From: Paenibacillus phytorum
Lineage (GTDB): Bacteria; Bacillota; Bacilli; Paenibacillales; NBRC-103111
Assembly: GCF_013141715.1 (NCBI RefSeq)
Contig: NZ_WHOA01000005.1
Span: forward strand, 25,473-89,472
DNA: 64,000 bases
Direction: 5' to 3'
Shown here: positions 38,018 through 46,646 of the stretch, piece by piece
How positions within the stretch are numbered: the first letter of the stretch is position 1
How the letters are laid out: every line of letters starts with the position of its first letter
Translations under genes and position numbers: made by a program
The notes under the pieces: model-generated
Seen by the model: the letters and a program-made list of their open reading frames with translations, nothing else
Told to the model about the DNA's origin: nothing
Database searches by the model: none

Positions 38018-38431
38018 TTATCTTTTCTCGTCAACAAGGATACCTGCCATTTGCCAAAGCTTTGCTACGAAATCTAAACTCTTTTCCGGTGGAATCTCAC
38101 GTATAATTTCACCCGTATCTTTATCTAAAACTTTTACTGAAATCAGTTTTGTTTTTTGATGTATCGAAAACTCAAGCGATGTTGTTCTACCTTGAATAGC
38201 TTTAATAGCGTGTTCAATAGCCTTTACTACCTGTGCATCACTAATTGTAACATTTTCACCTTGCAATTCTGCCTGTCTGAGTTCCGATGTATTCGTAATG
38301 CTGGATGCAATGAATGCTGCTGCATTATTCGTGCCGATCTCATCCACTTTGTGAACCTTTACAGGCTCTTGAGCAGGCCTGCTGTCTCCCCCAGAATTAC
38401 CTAATCCACTTATTGGGTAGTTCATGCTCAT
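38018..38431 (-). CDS. flaG: Flagellar protein FlaG
   Basis: A small protein (137 residues) linked to filament length. The C-terminal half (TTSLEFSIHQKTKLISVKVL and GEIIREIPPEKSLDFVAKLW) is the FlaG domain. The N-terminal part is Ser/Asn-rich and low in complexity. ATG at 38431 with GGAGG upstream. It leads the flaG-fliD-fliS-fliT unit. Confidence 0.93.
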   Translation of the reverse strand: MSMNYPISGLGNSGGDSRPAQEPVKVHKVDEIGTNNAAAFIASSITNTSELRQAELQGENVTISDAQVVKAIEHAIKAIQGRTTSLEFSIHQKTKLISVKVLDKDTGEIIREIPPEKSLDFVAKLWQMAGILVDEKR

Positions 38432-38444
38432 AGAACAAACCTCC

Positions 38445-38497
38445 ATCCGAAGATATACATATATCTTTTATATCGGATAGAGGATCTTTAGTTGTTA
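38445..38497 (-). promoter_or_regulatory. Probable sigma-D promoter of flaG-fliD, within an inverted repeat
   Basis: On the minus strand TAAC (38494-38497), 16 bases, TCCGATAT (38470-38477) matches the sigma-D pattern TAAA-N15/16-GCCGATAT with one mismatch in each element. The -10 bases pair with CGGAT near the flaG ribosome binding site through an AAGATATA/TATATCTT stem. The rest of the 38432-38805 gap holds the hag terminator and no gene. Confidence 0.5.
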
Positions 38498-38756
38498 TAG
38501 ATTTAATTATTTATTTATTAATTTTCAGCTAATGTTAGTATGACCTTCCTGTATTCTTTTGCTGATTGATTAAAATGTTACTTCAACATATTTCTTTCCT
38601 TCTACTCAATTGCACACACACGTCAGAATTACTTTTGAACTTTTTCAATTCCGTTCATTACACTGACAAACAAAAATATGTCCTTCAAAGAGCATACTGC
38701 TGCACATCATGCAGATGTGAATTGTAATATATTTTCATTTTCCTTTAGTTACTAAC

Positions 38757-38788
38757 CAAAAAAAAGATCCTAGGTAGTCTAGGATCTC
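38757..38788 (-). terminator. Terminator of hag
   Basis: AGATCCTAG and CTAGGATCT arms with a 5-base loop, then T8 on the minus strand. Confidence 0.92.
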
Positions 38789-38805
38789 CATGTAATTCTT
38801 TAATA

Positions 38806-40431
38806 TTAACGAAGCAATTGAAGAACGCCTTGTGGTTGTTGGTTTGCTTGTGCCAACATAGCTTGTGCAGCTTGGGAAAGAATGTTGTTTTTTGTGAAAT
38901 CCATCATTTCTTTAGCCATATCCACGTCACGAATACGGGATTCAGCTGCAGTCAGGTTTTCGGAAGCTGTTTGCAAGTTGTTGATTGTATGCTCTAAACG
39001 GTTTTGAACAGCACCCATTTTGGAACGTTGCGAAGATACACTTTTGATTGCAGTATCAAGCTGTGTCAAAGCATTAGAAGCTGTAGATGCGGAAGTAATA
39101 TCTACTCCAGCAATACCAAGCGCTGCAGAACGCATGTCACCGATTCCAAATTGAAGAGTTTGTCCTTTATTAGCACCAATTTGGAATGTCACTCCACCAT
39201 TACCGGAAGCATCCGTTTGTGCAGCACTAATTCCAAGGTCTTTAGCCGTTGTTTTTCCTTGAAGATCAGATACGTTTACTGGACCCGTCTCACTAATGAT
39301 TTCCAAACGACCGTCTTTAGTCGCATTTACTTTAACGTTAGAGATAAAGCCTGGATCATTAATTGATGCTGCACCTGCTGCTGTATTCGCAGCAGCAATT
39401 CCTACATTAAGGGCAGCTTCGAGGGAAGTTGCAACAGCAGACATTGCAGTTGTTCCACCAGTAGCTACAACACCTGTTGCTTGCATAGTAACACCGTTAA
39501 TTTCAAAATTGAATTTATCACCCGCAACAACACTACCTGAGTTATAAATGTTTGTACCCGCAACAGCACCAGTACCCGCAGCACCTAAGGATGTACCAAC
39601 TATTGAAGCTGCAGCAGACGTCTTAATTATAGAATCCGTACCGGCACTTCCACTCTCAAGAACAAGACTACCACCAGTTACATATCCGTTAATGTGAGCT
39701 ACACTTTTACCGGAAGCGTCAATCGCATCATTGATTTTTTGAACAATAAGATCCTTAGCTTTATTTGAAGCCGTAGCAGTGGCACCAGCTCCAGTACCGC
39801 CTGTAATAATGTTTTGCTCATCGGTTGTTAGGTTCTGCCAGTTAACATCGATGTCATTACCATCAATATTCAATGTTTCCTTCGTAAAATCAGCTGCGGC
39901 CAAAGTAGTTGCAGCCATAGTCCCAGTTGCAGTTACAGATGCACTTGTAAGTTTAGAAACTTGTGATCCTGTAGTTGTGTTTTGACCAACACCTGCTCCG
40001 GATGCTGATTTCAATGCACCGTTTAGTAGTTTCTGAGTATTGAACTCTGTTGTATTACCGATACGGTCTATTTCGCCTTTCAGTTGCTTAACTTCTTCGT
40101 TAAGAGCTGCACGGTCGTCAGTAGTGTTCGTTCCGTTAGCGGATTGATCAGCCAATTCGCGCATACGTTGAAGGATGGAGTGAGTTTCGTTCAGTGCACC
40201 CTCAGCTGTTTGAATTAAGGAGATACCATCTTGAGCATTCTTAGCAGCCATATCCAAACCGCGTACTTGTGCTCTCATTTTCTCAGAGATTGCTAGACCT
40301 GCTGCGTCATCGCCAGCACGGTTGATGCGAAGACCGGAAGACAATTTCTCAAGGGATTTGCTTGCTGCTGCTGTGTTACCCGTCAATTGACGGTGAGTGT
40401 TCGCTGCTGCGATATTGTGATTAATTCTCAT
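38806..40431 (-). CDS. hag: Flagellin
   Basis: The filament subunit. Conserved N-terminal D0/D1 ([19 protein letters not shown] and the [20 protein letters not shown] block) and C-terminal D1/D0 ([20 protein letters not shown] through the final LQLLR) are intact. The 541 residues exceed the ~300 of B. subtilis Hag; the extra is a Thr/Ala/Gly-rich central surface domain (about 145-430). AGGAGG upstream of ATG. It has its own sigma-D promoter and a strong terminator, and its leader carries a CsrA site. Confidence 0.97.
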   Translation of the reverse strand: MRINHNIAAANTHRQLTGNTAAASKSLEKLSSGLRINRAGDDAAGLAISEKMRAQVRGLDMAAKNAQDGISLIQTAEGALNETHSILQRMRELADQSANGTNTTDDRAALNEEVKQLKGEIDRIGNTTEFNTQKLLNGALKSASGAGVGQNTTTGSQVSKLTSASVTATGTMAATTLAAADFTKETLNIDGNDIDVNWQNLTTDEQNIITGGTGAGATATASNKAKDLIVQKINDAIDASGKSVAHINGYVTGGSLVLESGSAGTDSIIKTSAAASIVGTSLGAAGTGAVAGTNIYNSGSVVAGDKFNFEINGVTMQATGVVATGGTTAMSAVATSLEAALNVGIAAANTAAGAASINDPGFISNVKVNATKDGRLEIISETGPVNVSDLQGKTTAKDLGISAAQTDASGNGGVTFQIGANKGQTLQFGIGDMRSAALGIAGVDITSASTASNALTQLDTAIKSVSSQRSKMGAVQNRLEHTINNLQTASENLTAAESRIRDVDMAKEMMDFTKNNILSQAAQAMLAQANQQPQGVLQLLR

Positions 40432-40440
40432 TTGTTTTCT

Positions 40441-40478
40441 TCCTCCTGAAGGTTCGTTTGATCCACATCCATGTGGAT
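40441..40478 (-). promoter_or_regulatory. CsrA-binding sites in the hag leader
   Basis: On the minus strand ATCCACATGGATGTGGAT (40461-40478) is a hairpin with GGA in the loop and matches the CsrA consensus ACARGGAUGU nearly perfectly. The second GGA-containing site is the Shine-Dalgarno itself (CAGGAGGA, near 40441-40449). Two sites of this kind are how CsrA blocks hag translation in B. subtilis. csrA and fliW lie just upstream. Confidence 0.85.
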
Positions 40479-40490
40479 TTATTTTTAGGT

Positions 40491-40518
40491 TACAAGCGGG
40501 TCGGCCGCCCTGCTTGTA
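40491..40518 (-). promoter_or_regulatory. 5' stem-loop of the hag mRNA
   Basis: TACAAGC-GGG and CCC-GCTTGTA arms (one bulged A) enclose cggccga. It begins about 10 bases after the expected sigma-D start, so it would cap the flagellin mRNA 5' end and could stabilise it. Confidence 0.6.
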
Positions 40519-40533
40519 GACCCATTGATATAT

Positions 40534-40561
40534 ATATCGTCGGGGTCATTCCGAAAGTTTA
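40534..40561 (-). promoter_or_regulatory. Sigma-D promoter of hag
   Basis: TAAACTTT (40554-40561), then GACGATAT (40534-40541). TAAA and the -10 are separated by 16 bases. It matches sigma-D/sigma-28 (TAAAGTTT, GCCGATAA/T) with one mismatch in each element. Confidence 0.85.
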
Positions 40562-40570
40562 TAGCTAGAA

Positions 40571-40601
40571 TAAAAAAAATGTCGACCTGTGGCCGACATT
40601 T
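40571..40601 (-). terminator. Terminator of csrA
   Basis: AAATGTCG and CGACATTT arms with a GC-rich top, then T8 on the minus strand. It lies just upstream of the hag promoter and separates the operon from hag. Confidence 0.88.
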
Positions 40602-40605
40602 CGTT

Positions 40606-40836
40606 TTATTTGGATCTGTTGATTAGTTTACTTAGGTTAAGAGGACTAATTTTGTTAGCTGTAGCTTCTTTATTAGACTCCTGGATTTGTTGATAGATTT
40701 CTTTTCGAAACACTTCGACATGTTTAGGAGCACGAATACCGACACGAATCGTATCTCCTTCACTACCTAGTATGACTATCTCAATGTTATCTCCGATCAT
40801 AATAGACTCGCCTTTTTTCCTAGCTAATACGAGCAT
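40606..40836 (-). CDS. csrA: Carbon storage / translational regulator CsrA
   Basis: An RNA-binding repressor of flagellin translation. The 76-residue protein has the classic start [20 protein letters not shown] and the [23 protein letters not shown] RNA-binding strand ([19 protein letters not shown]). It is 4 bases after fliW, sharing ribosome binding sequence with the fliW stop. FliW antagonises it; free flagellin titrates FliW. Confidence 0.97.
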   Translation of the reverse strand: MLVLARKKGESIMIGDNIEIVILGSEGDTIRVGIRAPKHVEVFRKEIYQQIQESNKEATANKISPLNLSKLINRSK

Positions 40837-40840
40837 ATCC

Positions 40841-41308
40841 TCACCCCTCTACTTGTGTTGGTTCATTAGCCTCTTCACTAACTTCACTCAACACAATTTC
40901 ATGCTTGATGTTATACTCAGAGTCATGCAGAATAATTTGTTTGGCTAACTTTGTCTTTACATTCCAAATAATCGGTGCCAGTAGATTTAGGGTGATTTTC
41001 GTGAAATCATCATTCATTGTAACTACAGACCACACCAGTACATCGCCTGGCTGCTCGATCTTCAGCTCTTCCTGCACGGTTTCAGGAAGACTAATATCGT
41101 AGTCTTTAAAGAAGAGAAATGGATCTGTCACAAGAAAAGAAAGACCACCTTCCTGCACAGACTGAATGTATGAAAAAGGAGCGCTATCTGCAGGCTGAAC
41201 CAAAGTAAACTGAGTTAGCTCTTCGAATCCTGGAACTCCTTGTGCGAAAGTGAATACTTCCGTTTCTTGGACCTCTAGTTCGCCGAAAAATAGGGTCGAA
41301 ATATTCAT
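40841..41308 (-). CDS. fliW: Flagellar assembly factor FliW
   Basis: A 155-residue antagonist of CsrA that also binds flagellin, forming a partner switch. [25 protein letters not shown] and the [10 protein letters not shown] block are family markers. AAGGAG precedes the ATG. It is translationally coupled with csrA. A hairpin terminator (41342-41372) lies between yviE and this gene. Confidence 0.96.
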   Translation of the reverse strand: MNISTLFFGELEVQETEVFTFAQGVPGFEELTQFTLVQPADSAPFSYIQSVQEGGLSFLVTDPFLFFKDYDISLPETVQEELKIEQPGDVLVWSVVTMNDDFTKITLNLLAPIIWNVKTKLAKQIILHDSEYNIKHEIVLSEVSEEANEPTQVEG

Positions 41309-41341
41309 GTATCTTAGCTCCTTCAGTTTGTAAGATTTAAA

Positions 41342-41372
41342 TAAAAAAAGCCATAGAAATCATCTATAGCTT
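41342..41372 (-). terminator. Terminator-like hairpin between yviE and fliW
   Basis: AAGC-ATAG and CTAT-GCTT arms with one mismatch, then T7 on the minus strand. There is no clear promoter in the 33 bases between it and fliW. Confidence 0.7.
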
Positions 41373-41384
41373 GATTATAACGCT

Positions 41385-41954
41385 TTATGTTTTGAAATCA
41401 ATTTGTGGCACTGTAATATCTATTTTCGGGTACTGTCGCATATAAATATCAAGTTTTCCTCGATTATAATCAATCTCCGGCTTGTTAACTTGTGCGTTAA
41501 CATTTACTTTACCGTCCGTAACGTTGATTTCGGCTTTATGAGCTGTATACGTAATATCTACGTTGTCGTATGCAGCTTCACCATAGTAATCGAACTGGGG
41601 ACGGCTAATGCTTAGATCTTTTGCAATTTCGGCAATAGCATTTCCGCCTAAGTGAATTGCAGCCATTCGGTTCCCATCCTCAACCCGGCGGGCAATTCCC
41701 TGCATAGCAATTTCGTGGCATTGAGAGTATATACGACTCAACGCAGTAAGGATTGGCCCTTGACCCAAGGCGTCCCAAGCACGGCTCTGGTCAATTTCAA
41801 GTTCTCCACGAGGCTGACGGATATCCTGTTTAGGCCGGTCCACTTGCATTTCATAGGTAGCTCGCGGCTGTCTGATATCCTGCTTGCCAAGATCTGCGTC
41901 TATCCCAATGAGGGCCGGTTGCTGGCTTATTTGTATATGAGGAATACTAGGCAT
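41385..41954 (-). CDS. DUF6470 / YviE-like protein
   Basis: A 189-residue protein of unknown function that lies between flgL and fliW in B. subtilis as well (yviE). The sequence begins with a run of short repeats (KQDIRQPRATYEMQ, KQDIRQPRGELEI), has a helical centre (ALSRIYSQCHEIAMQGIARR) and ends in a series of short beta-strand-like units (INVTDGKVNVNAQVNKPEI). ATG follows an AGGAGGCGG site. It is presumably linked to hook-filament junction or flagellin control by context only. Confidence 0.85.
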   Translation of the reverse strand: MPSIPHIQISQQPALIGIDADLGKQDIRQPRATYEMQVDRPKQDIRQPRGELEIDQSRAWDALGQGPILTALSRIYSQCHEIAMQGIARRVEDGNRMAAIHLGGNAIAEIAKDLSISRPQFDYYGEAAYDNVDITYTAHKAEINVTDGKVNVNAQVNKPEIDYNRGKLDIYMRQYPKIDITVPQIDFKT

Positions 41955-41979
41955 AACAACCGCCTCCTAATCGGAATAA

Positions 41980-42879
41980 TTAACGCAGGAAATCTACTAA
42001 TGTAGGTACAATAACTTTAGATCCTGCCGATAGCGACGCTTGGTACACATTCTCTTCCATTTTAAGGTTCGTAATGACTAAAGACATATCGGCGTCTTCC
42101 GTTTTGGACTGCAGGCTTTGCAAGTTAATACCGATGTCTTTCAAACGGTCCTCAGCAAGCTGTACACGGTTGGTCTTGGCACCGATATCTGCTCTCGCAC
42201 CTAAAACTCCGCTCATCCGTTGATCCATGAGTTCAATTGATTTTTGGATGCCCGTTGTATTACCTGCAGCAAGTGAAGTTGATAAATCTTTTAAGATCTG
42301 AAAAGCATTATTCTGCATACCAGAGCCACCAAAAACCTGCTCCGCCGTTTTATTCATCGCAATCTGCACACCGGCGCCAATCTCAAACTTGATCTCACCA
42401 TTATCGGTCACAGCGTTAGCTGCATTATCTGGATCAGGAAATGGAGCCTTATCGGTAATTTGTCCATTAAAAACAAACTTGCCATTAAACTGACTATTCC
42501 CAATATTCGTTAATTGATTATATAACTGGTCAATCTCTGTTTTCATCGCATTCAAGGATTCTTCCGAGTTTGTTCCATTAGCCGCTCCTACAGCAAGTTC
42601 ACGCGCTCTCTGCATAACACTGCCCGTCTGATCCAACATCGTATCCGTATAATCAAGAAAAGATACCGTAGCATCTACGTTTCTTTGAAACTGATCGTTT
42701 GTATCCAGTTCACTTCGGTAACGCATTGAAAAGCTAATTCCTACCGGATCATCCGATGGTTTATTAATTCGACGCCCTGTCGAAAGCTGATCCTGCAGCT
42801 TATCCATGCGAGATAGATTCCCGTTCAAATTGCGCAGCAATTGCGTATTAAGCATCCCTTGCGTAACGCGTAGTGCCAT
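41980..42879 (-). CDS. flgL: Flagellar hook-filament junction protein FlgL
   Basis: HAP3, a flagellin-like junction protein. The 299 residues carry the N-terminal MALRVTQGMLNTQLLRNLNG and the RINKPSDDPVGI segment, and end in a flagellin-type C-terminal helix (VYQASLSAGSKVIVPTLVDFL). It is 36 bases after flgK. Confidence 0.96.
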   Translation of the reverse strand: MALRVTQGMLNTQLLRNLNGNLSRMDKLQDQLSTGRRINKPSDDPVGISFSMRYRSELDTNDQFQRNVDATVSFLDYTDTMLDQTGSVMQRARELAVGAANGTNSEESLNAMKTEIDQLYNQLTNIGNSQFNGKFVFNGQITDKAPFPDPDNAANAVTDNGEIKFEIGAGVQIAMNKTAEQVFGGSGMQNNAFQILKDLSTSLAAGNTTGIQKSIELMDQRMSGVLGARADIGAKTNRVQLAEDRLKDIGINLQSLQSKTEDADMSLVITNLKMEENVYQASLSAGSKVIVPTLVDFLR

Positions 42880-42915
42880 TGCAATCTCACCCCATATCTA
42901 AAGTATGTCTAGCAA

Positions 42916-44361
42916 TTATCTGCCTACCGTACCCATTGAATTAATAACTTTATCGAGCATTTCATCGAATGTTGTTAAAGACCGAGCAGCTGCATTGTAT
43001 GCATGCTGGTATTTAATCATATCGGCCATCTCTTCATCGAGGGAGACACCACTGACTGATTGACGTCTAGCATCGACCTGATCCACGAGGATCTTTTGGT
43101 TCGTTACTTGCCGCTGTGCTTCTTGTGTTTGAACCCCGATTTCAGATACAACCGCACGAAGGAACTCATCGAATGTACCGCCATTGAGGATGATTTTCGT
43201 AACACCGGAACCATCGAAATTGAACTTGGTATTCTTTATGCCCGCGAGTTTCAGAGCTTGTTCGTTGTTTCCTTTGACAACTCGTTCCACACCACTAGCA
43301 TCTATATATGTTCTTGCGGAAGCGGCGATCCGCTCCACATTATCTGTAATGTTCGTACTTACCTTCACTGTTTCCGCAGCCGTATTAAAATCTGTAATAG
43401 GCACGAAGAAATCCCCACCTTTTGTCGGTGGATCTTGCAGTGTATAACCTTGTTTATGCATGTCATTAACAGCCGTTACAATCGTCGATACCATCGAGTT
43501 CAATTGGTTCTTGTATTCCGTTACATAACGATCATTAGATAACATCAGACCATATAACTCACCACTATTCAAATCAGTCGGATAAGCAGAGCTTGCTGTA
43601 GCGTCTGTGAAATCCGTGGCAGTATCAGCAACAACTAAATCTTGGTTCCCCATCTTCACGTGGTAACCACCAGATTCCTCTTGTACAGAGACATTGATGA
43701 CTTTGGACAATTCATCGACAAGCAGATCCCGTTGATCCCGAAGATCATTCGCATTATTACCAAGACCTTCAACGCGGAAAATCTCATTGTTAAGTCCAGC
43801 AATTTGCTTCAAAGTCGTATTCACTTGCGTCACTTTAACCGTGACATTATCATTCAAATCGGCCCCTAGGTCCTTGAGCTGCTTCGCTGCATGGTTAAAC
43901 GCATCCGTTACAGCTAACGCACTTTCCTTAACAACTGCCCTTGTTTCCAAGTTATCAGGCTGCTTGCTAAGCTCTTGCCAGGAGTTCCAGAAGTTATCGA
44001 GAACCTGACGAAGACCCGTATCTGTAGGCTCATTAATGATGGCTTCCAGCTTTTCTAAGGTATCTTGACGAATGGTCCATTCGCCTAAGCTCTTGTTCTC
44101 ATTCGTAAATTGCTTATCTAGGAAGGCTTCACGAATCCGTTTCACCTCCGTGAACTCAACACCTTGTCCCATTTGACCTGGAATGGTTGAACGGTTTAAA
44201 CTAAGTGCCTCGATTGGCTCAGCGGCAACCATTTTGACAACCTGACGTGAAAAGCCTGGCGTGTTGGCATTAGCGACGTTATGTCCAGCCGTTGTTAGTG
44301 CAGCTTGTTGTGTAAGGATCCCCCGCTTGGATATTTCAATTCCGCCAAAAGTCGATCTCAT
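42916..44361 (-). CDS. flgK: Flagellar hook-associated protein FlgK
   Basis: HAP1. The 481-residue protein opens with the rod/hook-type motif ALTTAGHNVANANTPGFSRQ and closes with the conserved SLDEEMADMIKYQHAYNAAAR and FDEMLDKVINSMG. It lies 45 bases after flgN, whose product is its chaperone. Confidence 0.97.
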   Translation of the reverse strand: MRSTFGGIEISKRGILTQQAALTTAGHNVANANTPGFSRQVVKMVAAEPIEALSLNRSTIPGQMGQGVEFTEVKRIREAFLDKQFTNENKSLGEWTIRQDTLEKLEAIINEPTDTGLRQVLDNFWNSWQELSKQPDNLETRAVVKESALAVTDAFNHAAKQLKDLGADLNDNVTVKVTQVNTTLKQIAGLNNEIFRVEGLGNNANDLRDQRDLLVDELSKVINVSVQEESGGYHVKMGNQDLVVADTATDFTDATASSAYPTDLNSGELYGLMLSNDRYVTEYKNQLNSMVSTIVTAVNDMHKQGYTLQDPPTKGGDFFVPITDFNTAAETVKVSTNITDNVERIAASARTYIDASGVERVVKGNNEQALKLAGIKNTKFNFDGSGVTKIILNGGTFDEFLRAVVSEIGVQTQEAQRQVTNQKILVDQVDARRQSVSGVSLDEEMADMIKYQHAYNAAARSLTTFDEMLDKVINSMGTVGR

Positions 44362-44406
44362 GGTTTCCCTCTCCTATGCCCAACTTGGGTATTCTGAATG
44401 TAGCCG

Positions 44407-44904
44407 TTATCCTCTTCTATCAAACATTCCTAATCGATTGCCACTTTTGGCCTGATTAGGATTCCTATAAACCATATCATCCTCTGGCGCGCCAATGACC
44501 AAATCCAGTGAATAATTGACAAAAGCCAAGGACTGTTCGATTAACTGCTGATTAATGACGTTGCTTTTTTTTAATTCCTCTATGGTAACAAGCAGCTTTT
44601 GTTGAGCTTCCATTAGCGCTTGCTTCTCTTCTGCCTTAAAAATAACCTTAATCAAATCACTAACCGTTATTTTAGGATTAGGATTATAACCTCTCGATAT
44701 CAAGTAAGAGCCGATGATTTGAATCCGTTGTTGATTCGCTTCTGCAATCGCCCTAACCCATTTATTCTCCCGATTAACAATCATATTTAATTGATCGATA
44801 TCGTTGCTAACAAGAACCTCCGTCTTCCCTTTTGCAAGTTCAACTAGAGCTTCATGCGCTTCCTGAAGTTTATCCATCGTTTCCAACAAGGGCTGTATCG
44901 ACAT
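44407..44904 (-). CDS. flgN: FlgN-family chaperone
   Basis: A 165-residue helical protein of the FlgN type, the export chaperone for FlgK and FlgL, whose genes follow. The N-terminal LLETMDKLQEAHEALVELA and LNMIVNRENKWVRAI are typical. The ATG at 44904 is preferred over a GTG three codons earlier that lies inside the AGGTGA site. Confidence 0.9.
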   Translation of the reverse strand: MSIQPLLETMDKLQEAHEALVELAKGKTEVLVSNDIDQLNMIVNRENKWVRAIAEANQQRIQIIGSYLISRGYNPNPKITVSDLIKVIFKAEEKQALMEAQQKLLVTIEELKKSNVINQQLIEQSLAFVNYSLDLVIGAPEDDMVYRNPNQAKSGNRLGMFDRRG

Positions 44905-44943
44905 GATCGTCACCTGCTTCTATCTGTTGTATACGCTATTTTC

Positions 44944-45216
44944 TTACTTCAAGTAAGGAAGAATTTTCTCAGCTAATTTACCTGCATCTACACGATAAGT
45001 ACCAGCTGCGACAGACGACTTTAATTCCTCAATACGAAGCGTTTGTGCTTCTGTGCGAGCACTTCCCGAAGCTCCTAGAAGTTCCTTTGCCTCAGCAGAA
45101 ATTTCGACTTGGTCCTTAGGCTTACCTTTCTTGCCTGCAGCATGAGCGAAAGTGGCATCTCCCGTTTTCTTATACGGATTAATGGCGCCGATTCGTTGAT
45201 TATCATTAATTTTCAT
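44944..45216 (-). CDS. flgM: Anti-sigma-D factor FlgM
   Basis: Binds and holds sigma-D until the hook is complete. The 90 residues start MKINDNQRIGAINPYKK and end in the helical sigma-binding region (RIEELKSSVAAGTYRVDAGK and LAEKILPYL). AGGAGTG lies 9 bases before the ATG. It has its own sigma-D promoter whose -10 is part of an upstream terminator. Confidence 0.95.
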   Translation of the reverse strand: MKINDNQRIGAINPYKKTGDATFAHAAGKKGKPKDQVEISAEAKELLGASGSARTEAQTLRIEELKSSVAAGTYRVDAGKLAEKILPYLK

Positions 45217-45244
45217 ACCGTAACACTCCTATGTTCTTTGACCT

Positions 45245-45289
45245 AAAAAAATAAAATGCCGATAATCTTTAGAACTATTATCGGCATCT
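45245..45289 (-). terminator. Intrinsic terminator between yvyF and flgM
   Basis: A perfect 11-bp inverted repeat, ATGCCGATAAT (45277-45287) and ATTATCGGCAT (45256-45266), with a 10-base loop and then TTTATTTTTTT on the minus strand. The 5' arm is also the -10 of the flgM sigma-D promoter. Confidence 0.92.
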
Positions 45290-45305
45290 CCTATATGAAA
45301 CTTTA
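45278..45305 (-). promoter_or_regulatory. Sigma-D promoter of flgM
   Basis: TAAAGTTT (45298-45305) and GCCGATAA (45278-45285) match the sigma-28/sigma-D consensus without mismatch; TAAA and the -10 are 16 bases apart. A start about 7 bases after the -10 falls in the loop of the terminator hairpin. Confidence 0.88.
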
Positions 45306-45330
45306 TATCTCTGCAGTCCTATTTCTAAAA

Positions 45331-45753
45331 TTAATGCCGATCCCGCAAGCGTTCTTGAATTTTGAAGCTTACTTTACTATCTTTCTCAGCTTGTTCTTGC
45401 TTCCGTCTATCATCCTCGGCATTGTTCCTTACATCTTTAACAAGTTTCATTCGACAAGCCTCACAAATCGTATTCTCACGAATTAAAGTTCCACACACTT
45501 CACAAGGATAGGACATATTCGGCGCATGCACAATGGAGATTCGGCCTTCACGGATAAATTTAGTAATCTGTTTAACTGCTACCCCTGTTGCCTCACTTAA
45601 ATCATTTATGGTGGTACCTTTGTTTTCACGCAGGTATTTCAAGCATTTCTCATACTGCTGCTCCAAATCCTTCACACAATTCGGGCAAACCTCAGCAAAG
45701 CCCTTTACGAATATTTTCCCGCAGCGCGGACAATTAGCTACATTCATGCCCAT
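45331..45753 (-). CDS. yvyF: Flagellar operon protein YvyF
   Basis: A 140-residue protein with two Cys4 clusters (CPRCGKIF...CPNCV and CEVCGTLI...CEACRM) around a helix-turn-helix-like part (TINDLSEATGVAVKQITKFIREG). This is the YvyF/TIGR03826 family found before flgM. In B. subtilis it lies in the comF-flgM cluster and is thought to adjust motility. ATG at 45753 with GGGAGGGGG upstream; the frame extends nine codons further without reason. Confidence 0.9.
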   Translation of the reverse strand: MGMNVANCPRCGKIFVKGFAEVCPNCVKDLEQQYEKCLKYLRENKGTTINDLSEATGVAVKQITKFIREGRISIVHAPNMSYPCEVCGTLIRENTICEACRMKLVKDVRNNAEDDRRKQEQAEKDSKVSFKIQERLRDRH

Positions 45754-45863
45754 TGTATAGCCCCCTCCCATTATTCCCATTACCCAGTTATTAATTCCAG
45801 TTTACAGCAATTCGACAGCGTTTGCACAATAAATATTTTTGACAGATGTGGTGACAACTCATG

Positions 45864-46646
45864 CTACCGCGCCCACGTTAGTCCGAATACTTGGGCAGAT
45901 ATGTGCTCCCTGAGAGCCTTGGCACACTGATTCATAGTGCTTCCAGTCGTATAAACATCATCCACGATATAAACAACGTACGAAGCATTCGGGGATTTTC
46001 CCAAATTATCATGAATCGACTCATTCACTTCAAAAACATGCTCCAAATCGTCCAGCCGTTCACTCCTCTTCTTGAAGCTTTGTTTATCTGTATGCTTGGA
46101 ACGCTTAAGAAGAGGTATGACAGGAATCCCTATTCTTTGACCTAGTTCTTTAGCCATCTGCTCAGCTTGATTAAAACCACGTTCCAGCATTCTGCGCTCA
46201 CTCACAGGCACGAAAGTGATAAGTTCCTTCACAGAATCGGATTCTACGGGAAAAGTGTCTCTATCCTTATTTAATAAGTGATACGAATGTACAAGCATTT
46301 GCCCGAGGACCGTCTTCAGACGCTCATCTCCACGATACTTATATCGGGCCAATAATTCCTTCATCGTTTCATCATATCTGACAGCGCTGCGGCTTCTTAT
46401 AAAATAGGAATACGGCCTCCGTTGACAGTCTGAGCAAAATTCCCCTCGTCCACAAGTTGGACAAAGCGCTTCTCGAATCCAAGGAATTCGTATGTAACAC
46501 GAATGACAAAGTCCTAATTCATCAACATGGAGAGAGCTATTCTGCTTGCAAAGTAAACATTCTTTTTTCAGCGGACTGAGCAGCGAAGCTACCGAACCCA
46601 TCACTTTTTTCATCAAAATCCTTATATCCAATTGCTGATAGCTCAT
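45864..46646 (-). CDS. comFC: ComF family phosphoribosyltransferase-like protein
   Basis: A late competence protein of 260 residues needed for DNA uptake in B. subtilis. A Cys4 zinc site (CLLCKQ...CHSC, CPTC...CSDC) precedes a PRTase domain with the PRPP-binding motif VVYIVDDVYTTGSTM. The ATG at 46646 directly follows the comFA TGA (TGAATG), so translation is coupled. comFB, which stands between them in B. subtilis, is absent. Confidence 0.93.
   Translation of the reverse strand: MSYQQLDIRILMKKVMGSVASLLSPLKKECLLCKQNSSLHVDELGLCHSCYIRIPWIREALCPTCGRGEFCSDCQRRPYSYFIRSRSAVRYDETMKELLARYKYRGDERLKTVLGQMLVHSYHLLNKDRDTFPVESDSVKELITFVPVSERRMLERGFNQAEQMAKELGQRIGIPVIPLLKRSKHTDKQSFKKRSERLDDLEHVFEVNESIHDNLGKSPNASYVVYIVDDVYTTGSTMNQCAKALREHISAQVFGLTWAR

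Noticed and set aside
45754..45863. Possible promoter (TTGTGC-N17-TGTAAA) and 0A-like box before yvyF
   Set aside because: The -10 is poor and a single TGTCGAA is not enough to claim Spo0A control.
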